Positions 1 to 8,819 of a stretch of DNA of 64,000 nucleotides are shown in pieces. Source of the stretch: Arthrobacter sp. NicSoilB8 (lineage in GTDB: Bacteria > Actinomycetota > Actinomycetes > Actinomycetales > Micrococcaceae); assembly GCF_019977355.1 (NCBI RefSeq), contig NZ_AP024655.1:558001-622000 (forward strand), in the 5' to 3' direction. The notes under the pieces are model-generated. The model was given only the letters and a program-made list of their open reading frames with translations, searched no databases and was not told where the DNA came from. The position numbers and the translations under genes are program-made. How positions within the stretch are numbered: the stretch's first letter is position 1; each line of letters begins with the position of its first letter.

Positions 1-105
1 GGACGTGGTCTGGTAGATCGGCACCGCGCGGGCGCCGTGCTCGGCGTCGGGGGTGCCGCCGGCGTGCAGGGCGCGGGTGCGGAAGCCGAAGCTGCGCTCC
101 GCCAT
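1..105 (-). CDS. metY: O-acetylhomoserine sulfhydrylase, 5' end only
   Basis: Only the first 35 codons lie in the window; the gene runs off the left edge. The N-terminus reads MAERSFGFRTRALHAGG and later IYQTTS, the characteristic start of PLP-dependent O-acetylhomoserine/O-acetylserine sulfhydrylases, which make homocysteine from O-acetylhomoserine and sulfide. Its ATG shares a base with the TAA stop of the upstream sfnG (TAATG), so the two are probably translationally coupled. The pairing suggests that sulfur released from sulfones is fed into methionine synthesis. The PLP lysine cannot be checked because the rest is outside the window. Confidence 0.85.
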   Translation of the reverse strand, partial: MAERSFGFRTRALHAGGTPDAEHGARAVPIYQTTS

Positions 106-1316
106 TATGCGGCCACCTCAACCTGGGCCACGGGCGTCCCGGACAGGTCCAGGTCGACGCCGTTCTTGCGGGCCAGGTCCGCCTCGAGGTCGCGGACGAT
201 CGGCAGGACATCCCGGCCGAACGCGGCGACCTCCTCCTGGAAGTGCAGGTAGCCGGTGAGGAACAGGTTCACGCCGATCTTCTTGTACGCCACGATCCGC
301 TCCGCAATCTGCTCCGGGGTGCCGATCAGCTGGGTCTTGAAGCCGTCGTTGTACTGGACCAGGTCCTCGAAGCTTGAGTCGGCCCACATGCCCTTGCCGT
401 CCTTGGTGGACGCCCCGGCTTCCTGGACCGCGTCGCGGAAGCCCTGGACGGCAGGCTTGTGTGCCTTCTCGACGATTTCGCGGAGGGTGTCCCGGGCTTC
501 CTTTTCGGAGTCGCGGGCGATGACGAAGCCGTTGAGGCCGAACTTCGGGGAACTCAGAGCGGGAAGGGCGGCCAGAGCGCCGTCGGTTCCGCGCCGGGTT
601 TCACCAGCCGCCGCGACCACACCGGCGATGTTCTCCTTGAAGCCTTCCAGGTCCTTGCCGTTGGAGAAGTACCAGTCCGCCACGCGGCCGGCGGTGGCCT
701 GCGCGGCGGTGGAGTTGCCGCCGAAGAAGATCTCCGGGTGTGCCCGGCCCGGCACGTCCACGGGGGCCGGCTGCAGGGTGAAGTCGGTGATGTTGTAGTA
801 CTTGCCGGACTGGCTGAAGTTCTTTTCGGTCAGCAGGCCGCGGAGCACCCGGATGAATTCCTCGGTGCGGACGTAGCGTTCGTCGTGCTCGAGCCATTCG
901 AGGCCGAAGTTCTCAAACTCCGTCTTGAGCCAGCCGGAGACGATGTTCACGGCGGCGCGGCCGTTGGAGATGTGGTCCGCCGTGATGAGGTACTTGGCCA
1001 GGACGCCGGGGTGCCACATGCCGGGGTGGACGGCGGCGATCACCTTGAGCCGCTCCGTCGCGGCCAGGAGCGCCAGGCTGAAAGAGGTCGCCTCGTGCTG
1101 CTTGTCGGCGCCGTACGAGGCGGCGTAGCGGGTCTGGGTCAGGGCGTATTCGAAGCCGGAGTTCTCGGCGATCCGGGCGAGCTTCTTGTTGTATTCAAAG
1201 TCCCAGCCGGTGCGCTGTTCGATCGTGGAGACCACCAGGCCGCCCGAGACGTTCGGGACCCAGTAGGCGAATTTCAGGGGTTCGGAGAGACGTGCAACGC
1301 TGCTGATGTCAGTCAT
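105..1316 (-). CDS. sfnG: FMNH2-dependent dimethylsulfone monooxygenase-like (LLM class)
   Basis: This 403-aa protein is a luciferase-like flavin-dependent monooxygenase. The N-terminal FAYWVPNVSGGLVVS and the following EQRTGWDFEYNKKLARIAE block are typical of SfnG, which oxidises dimethylsulfone to methanesulfinate using FMNH2 from a partner reductase. GGNSTAAQATAGRVADWYF in mid-protein is the conserved flavin/phosphate region of the superfamily. The ATG is preceded by AAAGGAACCCC. It starts 9 nt after acs ends and its stop overlaps metY, so acs-sfnG-metY looks like one operon. No flavin reductase is seen in the window. Assignment to the SfnG subfamily is by motif recognition; another sulfone or sulfonate monooxygenase remains possible. 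Confidence 0.85.
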   Translation of the reverse strand: MTDISSVARLSEPLKFAYWVPNVSGGLVVSTIEQRTGWDFEYNKKLARIAENSGFEYALTQTRYAASYGADKQHEATSFSLALLAATERLKVIAAVHPGMWHPGVLAKYLITADHISNGRAAVNIVSGWLKTEFENFGLEWLEHDERYVRTEEFIRVLRGLLTEKNFSQSGKYYNITDFTLQPAPVDVPGRAHPEIFFGGNSTAAQATAGRVADWYFSNGKDLEGFKENIAGVVAAAGETRRGTDGALAALPALSSPKFGLNGFVIARDSEKEARDTLREIVEKAHKPAVQGFRDAVQEAGASTKDGKGMWADSSFEDLVQYNDGFKTQLIGTPEQIAERIVAYKKIGVNLFLTGYLHFQEEVAAFGRDVLPIVRDLEADLARKNGVDLDLSGTPVAQVEVAA

Positions 1317-1325
1317 GGGGTTCCT

Positions 1326-3338
1326 TTACTTCTGGGCGGGGATGGCTGCTGTGGCGCGGTCGCGCAGCACTTCCTGGATGCCGGCGATTGCCGGTTCGTT
1401 CTGGAGGGAGGTGGTGTCGCCCAGCGTCGTTCCCTCGAAGAGCTGGGTCAGCAGCCGGCGCATGATCTTGCCGCTGCGGGTCTTGGGCACATCGGGGACG
1501 ACGACGACGTCGCGCGGTTTCGCGATCGGGCCGATCGCCTTCGCGACGTGCGCCTTCAGGACGCCGTGGATGTCGGCGGTGACCGCCGAATCCTTGAGAA
1601 CCACGAACGCGACGATCGCGTGGCCGGTCTTCGGGTCCGCGACGGGGCACACCCCGGCCTCCACCACGTCCGGATGGGCGACGAGCGCCGACTCGATCTC
1701 GATCGTGGAGAGCAGGTGTCCGGAGACGTTGAGCGTGTCGTCCACCCGCCCGAGGATCCAGATGTCGCCGTCGTCGTCATACTTGGCGCCGTCACCGGCG
1801 AGGAACCAGCCCTGCGCCGCGAACTGGCGCCAGTACGAATCGAAGTAGCGGCGCGGGTTACCCCACACCGTCCGCGCGATCGCGGGCCCGGGAGCGTCCA
1901 CCACGATGAACCCCTGGATGCCCGGCGGCACGGTGTTGCCGGCCTCGTCCACGATCCGGGTGCTGACGCCGGGCAGCGGCCGGGCGGCGCAGCCGGGCTT
2001 GAACTCCGTGTCGGTCGGGGCGGGGGAGAGGATGGTCGCGCCGGTTTCGGACTGCCACCAGGTGTCCACCACGGGGGCGGTGCCGGCGCCGACGTTGGCC
2101 CGGAACCAGCGCCACGCCTCCGGATTGACGGCCTCGCCGACCGTGCCGAGGAGCCTGATCGAGGAGAGGTCGTACGCGTCCGGGACGCCGTCCGGGAACC
2201 AGCCCATCAGGGAGCGGACCAGGGTGGGCGCGGTGTAGTACTGCGTGACCCGGTAGCGCTCGATGATTTCGAAGTGCCGGCCCGGGTGCGGGGTGTTGGG
2301 GGTGCCCTCGAAGATGACCTGCGTGGCGCCGTTGGAGAGCGGACCATAGAGCTCGTAAGTGTGCGCGGTGACCCAGGCGAGGTCGGCCGTGCACCAGTGG
2401 ACGTCCTGGTCCCGGAGCGCGGGGTCCGGGTTGCTGAACAGGTGTTCGAAACTCCACGATGCCTGCGTGAGGTAGCCGCCGGAGGTGTGCACCAGGCCTT
2501 TGGGTTTCCCGGTGGTGCCGGAGGTGTACATGATGAACAGGGGCGTCTCGGCGTCGAACGCTTCCGGGGCGTGGACGTCGGAGGAGGTCCCGACGGCGTC
2601 GTGCCACCACACATCGCGGCCCGCGGTCATCGGGACGGTGTCCAGCAGTTCCGGTGCCGTGGTGCGGTTGACCACCAGGACGTGCTCGATGGCATTGTCT
2701 CCGGAGACTGCGGCATCCGCGTTGTCTTTGACCGGTACCGCAACGCCGCGGCGGTACTGGCCGTCGGTGGTGACCAGGAGCTTGGCGCCGGTGTCCTCCA
2801 CCCGGAAGCGCAGCGCCTCGGCGGAGAACCCGCCGAACACCAGGGAGTGGATGGCGCCGATCCGGGCCACGGCCAGGGTGATGATCACGGTTTCCGGGAT
2901 GACCGGAAGATAGATCACCACCCGGTCGCCCTTGGTGATGCCGAGCCCCAGCAGGGCGTTGGCGGCCTTGGAGACCTCGCGCTGCAGCTCCGCGTAAGTG
3001 ACGGTGCGGCGGTCGCCCGGTTCGCCCTCGAAGTGCAGGGCCACCTTGTCCCCGCGGCCCGCCGCCACATGGCGGTCGACGCAGTTGTACGCAACGTTGA
3101 GCTTGCCGCCGTCGAACCAGCTGATCTGCGGTCCGGTGCCGGCCTCGACGTCGGCCGGAACCAGCCGGTGGGCCGTGTGCCACGGCTTGCCGGTGGCAGC
3201 GCCGCCGGGAACGTCCGCCCAGTCGAGCCTGAGGGCGGCGTCTTCCCAGAAGGCGGTCCGCTCCGCCTCGGACGTGAGCGCGGTCGGCGTGGTCTCGGGT
3301 GTCGTGGTCTCGGGCGCGGGAAGGGAAAAGACAGTCAT
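1326..3338 (-). CDS. acs: acetyl-CoA synthetase (AMP-forming)
   Basis: A 670-aa ANL-superfamily enzyme activating acetate (perhaps also propionate) to acyl-CoA through an acyl-adenylate. The adenylate P-loop YTSGTTGKPKG lies near residue 271, WWQSETG in mid-protein, GRVDDTLNVSGH in the hinge region, and the C-terminal PKTRSGKIMRR holds the catalytic lysine (about residue 624) that protein acetylation usually controls. Length matches the Acs family (about 650). The reading frame extends 21 codons further upstream, but MTVFSLPAP at 3338 with a GGAG 8-9 nt before it is the better start. It heads the operon with sfnG. With aceA/aceB and poxB elsewhere in the window it would close an acetate overflow and reuse cycle. 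Confidence 0.93.
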   Translation of the reverse strand: MTVFSLPAPETTTPETTPTALTSEAERTAFWEDAALRLDWADVPGGAATGKPWHTAHRLVPADVEAGTGPQISWFDGGKLNVAYNCVDRHVAAGRGDKVALHFEGEPGDRRTVTYAELQREVSKAANALLGLGITKGDRVVIYLPVIPETVIITLAVARIGAIHSLVFGGFSAEALRFRVEDTGAKLLVTTDGQYRRGVAVPVKDNADAAVSGDNAIEHVLVVNRTTAPELLDTVPMTAGRDVWWHDAVGTSSDVHAPEAFDAETPLFIMYTSGTTGKPKGLVHTSGGYLTQASWSFEHLFSNPDPALRDQDVHWCTADLAWVTAHTYELYGPLSNGATQVIFEGTPNTPHPGRHFEIIERYRVTQYYTAPTLVRSLMGWFPDGVPDAYDLSSIRLLGTVGEAVNPEAWRWFRANVGAGTAPVVDTWWQSETGATILSPAPTDTEFKPGCAARPLPGVSTRIVDEAGNTVPPGIQGFIVVDAPGPAIARTVWGNPRRYFDSYWRQFAAQGWFLAGDGAKYDDDGDIWILGRVDDTLNVSGHLLSTIEIESALVAHPDVVEAGVCPVADPKTGHAIVAFVVLKDSAVTADIHGVLKAHVAKAIGPIAKPRDVVVVPDVPKTRSGKIMRRLLTQLFEGTTLGDTTSLQNEPAIAGIQEVLRDRATAAIPAQK

Positions 3339-3591
3339 ATGGATGCTCCATCGGTCCTGGCGGTAGCACCCAGCTGATGGCCAGGGTTGCTGCGGCTGCA
3401 TCGATCCAGGTCTCTTGGCCGCTCGGGATGGTTGTACTTCACACTAAACGGAGGCGCGTCCCGATCGTGAAATTGCCGTCTTGCGCCGCGTAATATTCGG
3501 CTCTGCAGAATGTTGTACCCTTTTGGCGGTCATTTCTTCGACGCCGGCGCCGCGGCTGCCGGCCATCCGGCGCGCCCGCGGGTATGGCGCG

Positions 3592-3597
3592 TAGGCT
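3592..3597 (+). promoter_or_regulatory. TAGGCT -10 box of a leaderless gene
   Basis: TAGGCT lies exactly 6 nt before the ATG at 3604 and no Shine-Dalgarno sequence is present, so transcription probably begins at the start codon itself. Confidence 0.6.
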
Positions 3598-3603
3598 GTG
3601 CTC

Positions 3604-4029
3604 ATGCCCCATGTCAACGATCCTGCAGTCCTCGAACGTCTGATGCGCACCAAGGGCCGGTGGGCCATCGTCGGCCTCTCCACCAACGAATGGCGTGCAG
3701 CCTACGACACCTCCCTCTTCATCCGGGACCGCCTGGGCATGGAGATCATTCCGGTGAACCTGCCGGGGGATCCCGTGCACGGCGAGACGGGCTACGCCAG
3801 GCTCGGCGACATCCCGGAGAGCAAGCGGCCCATCGACGTCGTGGACTGCTTCGTGAATTCGCAGAAGGTGGGAGACGTCGTGGACCAGGCGATCGCCGTC
3901 GGCGCCAAAGCCGTCTGGCTGCAGCTGGGCGTCATCGATGAAGCGGCCGCCGAGCGGGCCAAGGCGGCCGGCCTCGATGTGATCATGAACGCGTGCCCGG
4001 CGCAGGATGCCGTGCGCTTGGGTTTGTAG
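3604..4029 (+). CDS. CoA-binding domain protein (YccU-like)
   Basis: A 141-aa single-domain Rossmann protein of the CoA_binding family. RWAIVGLSTNEWRAAYDTS near residue 17 is the dinucleotide/CoA-binding loop, VDVVDCFVNSQKV the middle strand and KAVWLQLGVIDEAAAERA the second half of the fold, ending with NACPAQD. Family members bind CoA but their physiological role is poorly known. The ATG at 3604 is chosen over a GTG two codons upstream because the -10 box spacing fits a leaderless transcript beginning at this ATG. It is transcribed away from acs; the 265-bp gap between them must hold both promoters. Confidence 0.85.
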   Translation: MPHVNDPAVLERLMRTKGRWAIVGLSTNEWRAAYDTSLFIRDRLGMEIIPVNLPGDPVHGETGYARLGDIPESKRPIDVVDCFVNSQKVGDVVDQAIAVGAKAVWLQLGVIDEAAAERAKAAGLDVIMNACPAQDAVRLGL

Positions 4030-4052
4030 CTTCCGGGACGGAACCTGGGCAG

Positions 4053-4058
4053 TAGGCT
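4053..4058 (+). promoter_or_regulatory. TAGGCT -10 box of a leaderless gene
   Basis: The same hexamer and the same 6-nt spacing as at 3592, here before the ATG at 4065. No ribosome-binding site is visible. Confidence 0.6.
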
Positions 4059-4064
4059 CGAAGC

Positions 4065-4475
4065 ATGGACGCAGCTGCACTCCGCGCGCTTTGCCTCGGG
4101 TTTCCCGGGGCCTTCGAGGACTTCCCCTTCGGACCCGAGACCTCGGTCTTCAAGGTCCGGTCCGCCGTTTCCGGCGGGGCCCGGCATGAGGCCAAGATGT
4201 TCGCCCTCTCGGCGATGGACGAGGCGGACTTCTCCGTCAGCCTCAAATGCGAGCCGGCCCTGGCCCAGCAGCTGCGGGCCGCCCATCCGGAGATCACCGG
4301 AGCGTGGCACCTGAACAAGATGCACTGGAACGGCGTGCGGCTGGACGGGTCCCTGCCCGATTCGATGATCCGCGACATGGTGGAGGATTCCTACGACCTC
4401 GTCGTGGCATCGTTGAGCCGTCGCCAGCAAGAGCAACTCGGCTGGGCCCGGCTGGCCGGCGGAGGCCGGGAGTGA
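4065..4475 (+). CDS. MmcQ/YjbR family protein
   Basis: A 136-aa protein of the MmcQ/YjbR (DUF419) family, a small CyaY-like fold often described as DNA-binding though the function is not settled. Family signatures are FPGAFEDFPFGPETSVFKV at the N-terminus, KMFALSAM with the SLKCEP segment following, and the C-terminal HLNKMHWNGVRLDG and DSYDLVVASL. Length is normal for the family. Its TGA overlaps the GTG start of the next gene (GTGA), so the two are likely co-translated. Confidence 0.88.
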   Translation: MDAAALRALCLGFPGAFEDFPFGPETSVFKVRSAVSGGARHEAKMFALSAMDEADFSVSLKCEPALAQQLRAAHPEITGAWHLNKMHWNGVRLDGSLPDSMIRDMVEDSYDLVVASLSRRQQEQLGWARLAGGGRE

Positions 4476-5017
4476 ACGCGCGGATCGCCCGGGGTGAACT
4501 CAACTATCCCGGCATCGGCGCCACGGAACACGGCCCGCCGCCGGAGGGCACCGAATGCCTGGTCACACAGGCCTACATCGGGGAAGGGCCGGCGGCCTAC
4601 CGCCGGGCGGTCCAGGGGATGCTGACGTGGCAGCTCCAGAAACGGTCGGGGCTGCGGGTCCGGGCCGAGTCCGGCGTCGTGGTGCCGGGGACCCGGGTGG
4701 TGAGCGGCTTCGGCGTCGGACCGTTCCGCCTCAACGCCCCCTGCGAAGTGGTCTGGGTCCGGCGGCCGGTGCCGGGTGACGGCCCGCAGTCCGCCGGATT
4801 CGGGTACGGCACCCTGCCGGGACATCCGGTCCGCGGCGAAGAGGCGTTCGAGATCTCCATCGACGCGCGCGGAACGGTGACGATCTCCATCACCGCCTTC
4901 GGCGGCCCGTCCAACTGGTTCTACGCCGTGGGCGGCGCCGTGACCCGGCGGGCCCGCAGCCACGTCACTTCCCGATACATTAGGAGTGCGCAGGAACTGG
5001 CCGCAGGTGTGAGCTGA
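4472..5017 (+). CDS. DUF1990 family protein
   Basis: A 181-aa protein beginning at GTG 4472, preceded by GGAGG six nt upstream; the frame stays open further upstream, but that stretch overlaps the yjbR-like gene in another phase. The sequence LNYPGIGATEHGPPPEG near the start and GFGYGTLPGHPVRGEEAFEI later are typical of DUF1990, a domain found alone in many actinobacteria and fused to other proteins in plants. The biochemical function is unknown. No signal peptide or membrane segment is seen, so it is probably cytosolic. It is translationally coupled to the preceding gene. Confidence 0.85.
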   Translation: MNARIARGELNYPGIGATEHGPPPEGTECLVTQAYIGEGPAAYRRAVQGMLTWQLQKRSGLRVRAESGVVVPGTRVVSGFGVGPFRLNAPCEVVWVRRPVPGDGPQSAGFGYGTLPGHPVRGEEAFEISIDARGTVTISITAFGGPSNWFYAVGGAVTRRARSHVTSRYIRSAQELAAGVS

Positions 5018-5031
5018 GCAGGAGCCTTTGG

Positions 5032-5634
5032 ATGCTTGATCAACAGACCCTTGACCGATTGTGGAACTTCGATGACCCGGCGCTCTCGGAATCCCGGTTC
5101 CGCGAGGCCCTCGCCGAATCCCGCTACGACACCGACGAACGGGCCGAACTCACCACGCAGCTGGGCCGGGCCATCGGGCTGCAGGGCCGCTACGAGGAAG
5201 CCGACGCCCTCCTGGACGCCGTGGACGGCGATGAGCCCACGGTGGCGGTGCGGGTGCTCCTGGAGCGCGGCCGGGTGCTCAATTCCAGCGGCCACCCCGA
5301 GATGGCCGTGCCGCTCTTTGAACAGGCCGCCGAACTCGCGGACCATCTGGGCGAGGAATTCCTGGCGGTGGACGCGCTGCACATGCTCGCCATTGCCGAC
5401 TCGGCCCACGCTGAGACCTGGACCCGGAGCGCCCTGGAATACGCGTCCACGGTCCACGACGAGCGGACCAAGCGGTGGATCGTGGCGCTGCACAGCAACC
5501 TCGGCTGGACCCTGCATGAGGCCGGCCGCTGCACCGAGGCCATGGTGGAGTTCCAGCTCGCCGAACAGTGGGCCGGCCGGATCGGGACCCCGCGGCAGCA
5601 GCAACTGGCCCGCGAGGCCATCGAAGCCTGCTGA
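5032..5634 (+). CDS. tetratricopeptide repeat protein
   Basis: A 200-aa all-helical protein. Repeating helix pairs with TPR spacing are visible: QLGRAIGLQGRYEEADALLD, VLLERGRVLNSSGHPEMAVP, HSNLGWTLHEAGRCTEAMVE. TPR units bind other proteins; no catalytic domain is present. The ATG at 5032 has AGGAG about 8 nt upstream and starts 14 nt after the DUF1990 gene, so it probably belongs to the same transcript. A palindromic element follows directly downstream and may end the operon. Confidence 0.8.
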   Translation: MLDQQTLDRLWNFDDPALSESRFREALAESRYDTDERAELTTQLGRAIGLQGRYEEADALLDAVDGDEPTVAVRVLLERGRVLNSSGHPEMAVPLFEQAAELADHLGEEFLAVDALHMLAIADSAHAETWTRSALEYASTVHDERTKRWIVALHSNLGWTLHEAGRCTEAMVEFQLAEQWAGRIGTPRQQQLAREAIEAC

Positions 5635-5651
5635 GCCCCGCTTTCTTACTG

Positions 5652-5714
5652 CAACGCGGGGTCACTTACGGCCCGTAAATGCCGCCGGAATGGGCCGGAT
5701 GTGACCCCGCGTTG
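5652..5714. repeat. 63-bp palindromic element (CAACGCGGGGTCAC type)
   Basis: CAACGCGGGGTCAC at 5652-5665 is the exact reverse complement of GTGACCCCGCGTTG at 5701-5714. The interior contains GGCCC and GGGCC half-sites. A second, more symmetrical copy with the same 14-bp ends lies at 6406-6470. It sits between two plus-strand genes and could act as a terminator as well as a mobile palindromic repeat. Confidence 0.8.
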
Positions 5715-5764
5715 TCCTATTGCAAGAATGGAACACCGTCCGCCGCACCGAAAGGCACAGTCCC

Positions 5765-6085
5765 GTGATCTTCATCGTCGTCAAATTCAAGGTCAAGCCC
5801 GAGTGGTCCGAGCGCTGGCTCGGCCTCGTGGACGATTTCACCCTGGCCACCCGGCAGGAACCGGGCAACCTCTGGTTCGACTGGTCCCGCAGTGTGGAGG
5901 ACGCCAACGAATTCGTCCTGGTCGAGGCCTTCAAAGACGACGCTGCGGGTGACCACGTCAACAGCGAGCATTTCAAGAAGGCCATGGCCGACATGCCGCA
6001 GGCCCTGGCGGAGACGCCCCGCATCATCAGCCGGCAGATCGACGGCGAGGGCTGGGACCGGATGGGCGAGCTCACCGTCGCCTAG
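5765..6085 (+). CDS. putative quinol monooxygenase (ABM domain)
   Basis: A 106-aa protein of the antibiotic biosynthesis monooxygenase (ABM) ferredoxin-like fold, related to YgiN. Signatures are IVVKFKVKPEWSERWLGLVD at the N-terminus, EPGNLWFDWSRSVEDANEF with the conserved tryptophan region, and LVEAFKDDAAGDHVNSEHF. Such small dimeric enzymes oxidise quinols or aromatic metabolites without cofactor. GTG 5765 is chosen because GAAAGG lies 9 nt upstream and the preceding in-frame codons enter the palindromic element. DUF503 follows 23 nt later and may be co-transcribed. Confidence 0.82.
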   Translation: MIFIVVKFKVKPEWSERWLGLVDDFTLATRQEPGNLWFDWSRSVEDANEFVLVEAFKDDAAGDHVNSEHFKKAMADMPQALAETPRIISRQIDGEGWDRMGELTVA

Positions 6086-6108
6086 GGTTCCCCCGGAAGG
6101 ACCGTGCC

Positions 6109-6402
6109 ATGTGGATCGGCTGGATTGAATTCGACCTCCTCCTCGGCGATGTCCACAGCCTGAAGGAGAAACGCTCCGTGGTTCGGCCCGTGCTGGCCGA
6201 GCTGAAACGGCGCTTCGACGTCTCCGTCGCCGAGACGGACCTCCATGACCAGTACCGGCGCACGGTGATCGGCGTCGGACTGGTCGCCGCGGACCGGGCC
6301 CACCTCGTGGAGGTGCTGGCCGCCGTCGAACGGTTTGTCGCGGCCCGGCCGGAAATGGAGCTGCTCAGCGCCCGGCAGCGGGAGCTCCGCAGCGACGACT
6401 GA
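6109..6402 (+). CDS. DUF503 family protein
   Basis: A 97-aa protein matching DUF503 along its length: SLKEKRSVVRPVLAELKRRF followed by VSVAETDLHDQYRRTVIGV is the family hallmark. DUF503 proteins are small alpha/beta ferredoxin-like proteins, often found near ribosome-maturation genes; no activity is established. The ATG has GGAAGGA 7 nt upstream. The gene is convergent with purL, with a perfect-ended palindrome between them. Confidence 0.85.
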   Translation: MWIGWIEFDLLLGDVHSLKEKRSVVRPVLAELKRRFDVSVAETDLHDQYRRTVIGVGLVAADRAHLVEVLAAVERFVAARPEMELLSARQRELRSDD

Positions 6403-6405
6403 AAA

Positions 6406-6470
6406 CCAACGCGGGGTCACCTAGCGCCCATCCCGAGGGGATTTATGGGCGGTAAGTGACCCCGCGTTGG
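6406..6470. repeat. 65-bp palindromic element, second copy
   Basis: CCAACGCGGGGTCAC at 6406-6420 pairs with GTGACCCCGCGTTGG at 6456-6470, and inside it TAGCGCCCAT pairs with ATGGGCGGTA, so almost the whole element can fold as a hairpin. The outer 14 bp are identical to those of the copy at 5652. Its place between the convergent DUF503 and purL genes suits a bidirectional terminator. Confidence 0.85.
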
Positions 6471-6485
6471 TTTGAGGAGGGGAGG

Positions 6486-8819
6486 CTAGCCGAAGTACTT
6501 CGGCAGGGTGGCCTCGTGGGCTTCGCGGAGGGCGTCGAGGTTCATGGTCTCGACGCCGTTGATCTCCAGCGTGCCGCCCTCGGCGTCCACGACGCCGATC
6601 CGGATGTGCGCGAAGCCGCGGGCGGTGCACATGTCCGTGAAGCGGATTTCCTCCGAGCGGGGCACCGAAACGACGGCGCGGCCCTGGGTTTCGGAGAACA
6701 GCGCCGTGAACAGGTCCACGCCGTCGCGGTCCAGGACGTCCTGGAGCGCGATCCGGGCACCCACGCCGTAGCGCAGTGAGGACTCCACGAGGGCCGCGGC
6801 GAGGCCGCCTTCGGAGAGGTCGTGCGCGGAGTCCACCATGCCGTCGCGGGAGGCGTTGATCAGGATCTCGCCCAGTGCGCGCTCGGCGGCGAGGTCAACC
6901 TTGGGCGGCAGGCCGCCGAGGTGTCCGCGCAGGTTGGACCATTCCGAGCCGTCCAGCTCTGCCGCCGTCGTGCCCAGCAGGTAGATGGCCTGGCCGTCTT
7001 CCTTCCAGCCCGACGGCGTGCGGCGGGCGACGTCGTCGAACTTGCCGAGCACAGCCACCACGGGGGAGGGGTGGATGGGGGTGGTGCCGGTCTGGTTGTA
7101 CAGCGAAACGTTGCCGCCGGTGACCGGGATGCCCAGGACCATGCAGGCGTCGGACAGGCCGCGGATGGCCTCTGCCAGCTGCCACATGACGTCGGGATCC
7201 TCGGGGGAGCCGAAGTTCAGGCAGTCGCTGACCGCCATCGGCACGGCGCCGGAGGTGGCGACGTTGCGGTAGGCCTCGGCCAGGGCCAGCTGCGCCCCGT
7301 GGTAAGGATCGAGGTAGGTGTAGCGGCCGTTGGCGTCGGTGGCCAGGGCCACGCCCAGCCCGGTTTCCTCGTCCACCCGGACCACGCCCGCGTCGTCCGG
7401 GAACGCCAGGGCGGTGTTGCCGCCGACGTAGCGGTCGTACTGGTTGGTGATCCAGGACTTGCTGCACATGTTCGGCGAGGCAACGAGCTCGGTGATGGCG
7501 GCGGCCAGGTCCGCCGGGGCGGAGGGCCGGCCGGTGTCCTGCACGGAGCCGGTGAAGGAGTCTGCCTGGACGGCGTCCTGCCATTCGGGGCGGGCGTACG
7601 GGCGGTCGTAGACCGGACCGTCGTGGGCGACGGTGCGCGGGTCGACGTCGACAATGACCTCGCCTTCCCAGGTGATGATGAGGCGGCCGGTGTCGGTCAC
7701 CTCGCCCAGCCAGGAGTACTCCACGGCCCACTTGTCCATGACCGCTTCGAACGCGGCGATGTTCTCGGGGGTGACCACGGCCATCATGCGTTCCTGCGAC
7801 TCGGACATCAGGATTTCGCCCGGGGTCAGGGTGGGGTCGCGGAGCAGGACGGAGGTCAGCTCGACTTCCATGCCGCCGTCGCCGTTGGAGGCGAGCTCGG
7901 ACGTGGCGCAGGAGATGCCTGCGGCGCCCAGGTCCTGGATGCCCTCAACGAGTGAGCCCTTGAACAGCTCCAGGCAGCACTCGATCAGGACCTTCTCGGC
8001 GAACGGGTCGCCCACCTGGACGGCGGGGCGCTTGGAGGGCTTGGTGTCATCGAAGGATTCCGAGGCAAGCACCGAGGCGCCGCCGATCCCGTCGCCGCCG
8101 GTGCGCGCGCCGAACAGCACCACCTTGTTGCCCTTGCCGGAGGCGTTGGCGAGGCGGATGTCCTCGTGCCGCATGACGCCGACGGCGAGGGCGTTGACCA
8201 GCGGGTTGCCCTGGTAGACGGAGTCGAAGACCATCTCGCCGCCGATGTTCGGCAGGCCCAGCGAGTTGCCGTAGCCGCCGATGCCGGCGACGGCGCCGTG
8301 CATGACGCGGGCCGTGTCCGGGTGGTCGATGGCGCCGAAGCGCAGCGGGTCCATCACGGCCACCGGGCGGGCGCCCATGGAGATGATGTCGCGGACGATC
8401 CCGCCGATGCCGGTTGCCGCGCCCTGGTAGGGCTCCACGAACGACGGCGAGTTGTGGGACTCGATCTTGAACGTCACGGCCCAGCCGTCGCCCAGGTTGG
8501 TGACGCCGGCGTTTTCGCCGATGCCCACGAGCATGTCCTTCTTCATCTCGTCGGTCACCTTGTCGCCGAACTGGCGCAGGTGGTTCTTCGAGGACTTGTA
8601 GGAGCAGTGCTCGCTCCACATCACGGAGTACATGGCGAGCTCGGCGCCGGTGGGGCGGCGGCCCAGGACCTTGACGACCTCGTCGAACTCGTTCTGCTTC
8701 AGGCCCAGCTCGGCCCAGGGGAGTTCGGTGTCCGGGGTCTTGGCCGCGTTCTCAACGGTGTCGATGTTGAACTTCCGGGCGGTCTCCGCGGGCGCCGCCA
8801 CTGCGGGTGTCTCCGTCAT
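6486..8819 (-). CDS. purL: phosphoribosylformylglycinamidine synthase subunit PurL
   Basis: A 777-aa small-type PurL, the ATP-dependent synthetase subunit of FGAM synthase in de novo purine synthesis; it works with PurQ (glutaminase) and PurS. Recognisable blocks are [57 protein letters not shown] and the second AIR-synthase-like half with NCLNFG-type [16 protein letters not shown] and [16 protein letters not shown]. The ATG overlaps the purQ stop (ATGA), so translation is coupled. Length agrees with the PurS-dependent family (about 740-770). Confidence 0.96.
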   Translation of the reverse strand: MTETPAVAAPAETARKFNIDTVENAAKTPDTELPWAELGLKQNEFDEVVKVLGRRPTGAELAMYSVMWSEHCSYKSSKNHLRQFGDKVTDEMKKDMLVGIGENAGVTNLGDGWAVTFKIESHNSPSFVEPYQGAATGIGGIVRDIISMGARPVAVMDPLRFGAIDHPDTARVMHGAVAGIGGYGNSLGLPNIGGEMVFDSVYQGNPLVNALAVGVMRHEDIRLANASGKGNKVVLFGARTGGDGIGGASVLASESFDDTKPSKRPAVQVGDPFAEKVLIECCLELFKGSLVEGIQDLGAAGISCATSELASNGDGGMEVELTSVLLRDPTLTPGEILMSESQERMMAVVTPENIAAFEAVMDKWAVEYSWLGEVTDTGRLIITWEGEVIVDVDPRTVAHDGPVYDRPYARPEWQDAVQADSFTGSVQDTGRPSAPADLAAAITELVASPNMCSKSWITNQYDRYVGGNTALAFPDDAGVVRVDEETGLGVALATDANGRYTYLDPYHGAQLALAEAYRNVATSGAVPMAVSDCLNFGSPEDPDVMWQLAEAIRGLSDACMVLGIPVTGGNVSLYNQTGTTPIHPSPVVAVLGKFDDVARRTPSGWKEDGQAIYLLGTTAAELDGSEWSNLRGHLGGLPPKVDLAAERALGEILINASRDGMVDSAHDLSEGGLAAALVESSLRYGVGARIALQDVLDRDGVDLFTALFSETQGRAVVSVPRSEEIRFTDMCTARGFAHIRIGVVDAEGGTLEINGVETMNLDALREAHEATLPKYFG

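Noticed and set aside
459..3377. A 972-codon open frame on the plus strand opposite acs and sfnG
   Set aside because: It is a high-GC antisense frame: composition is dominated by Gly, Arg, Val, Asp and His with no domain, while the minus strand encodes well-conserved Acs and SfnG.
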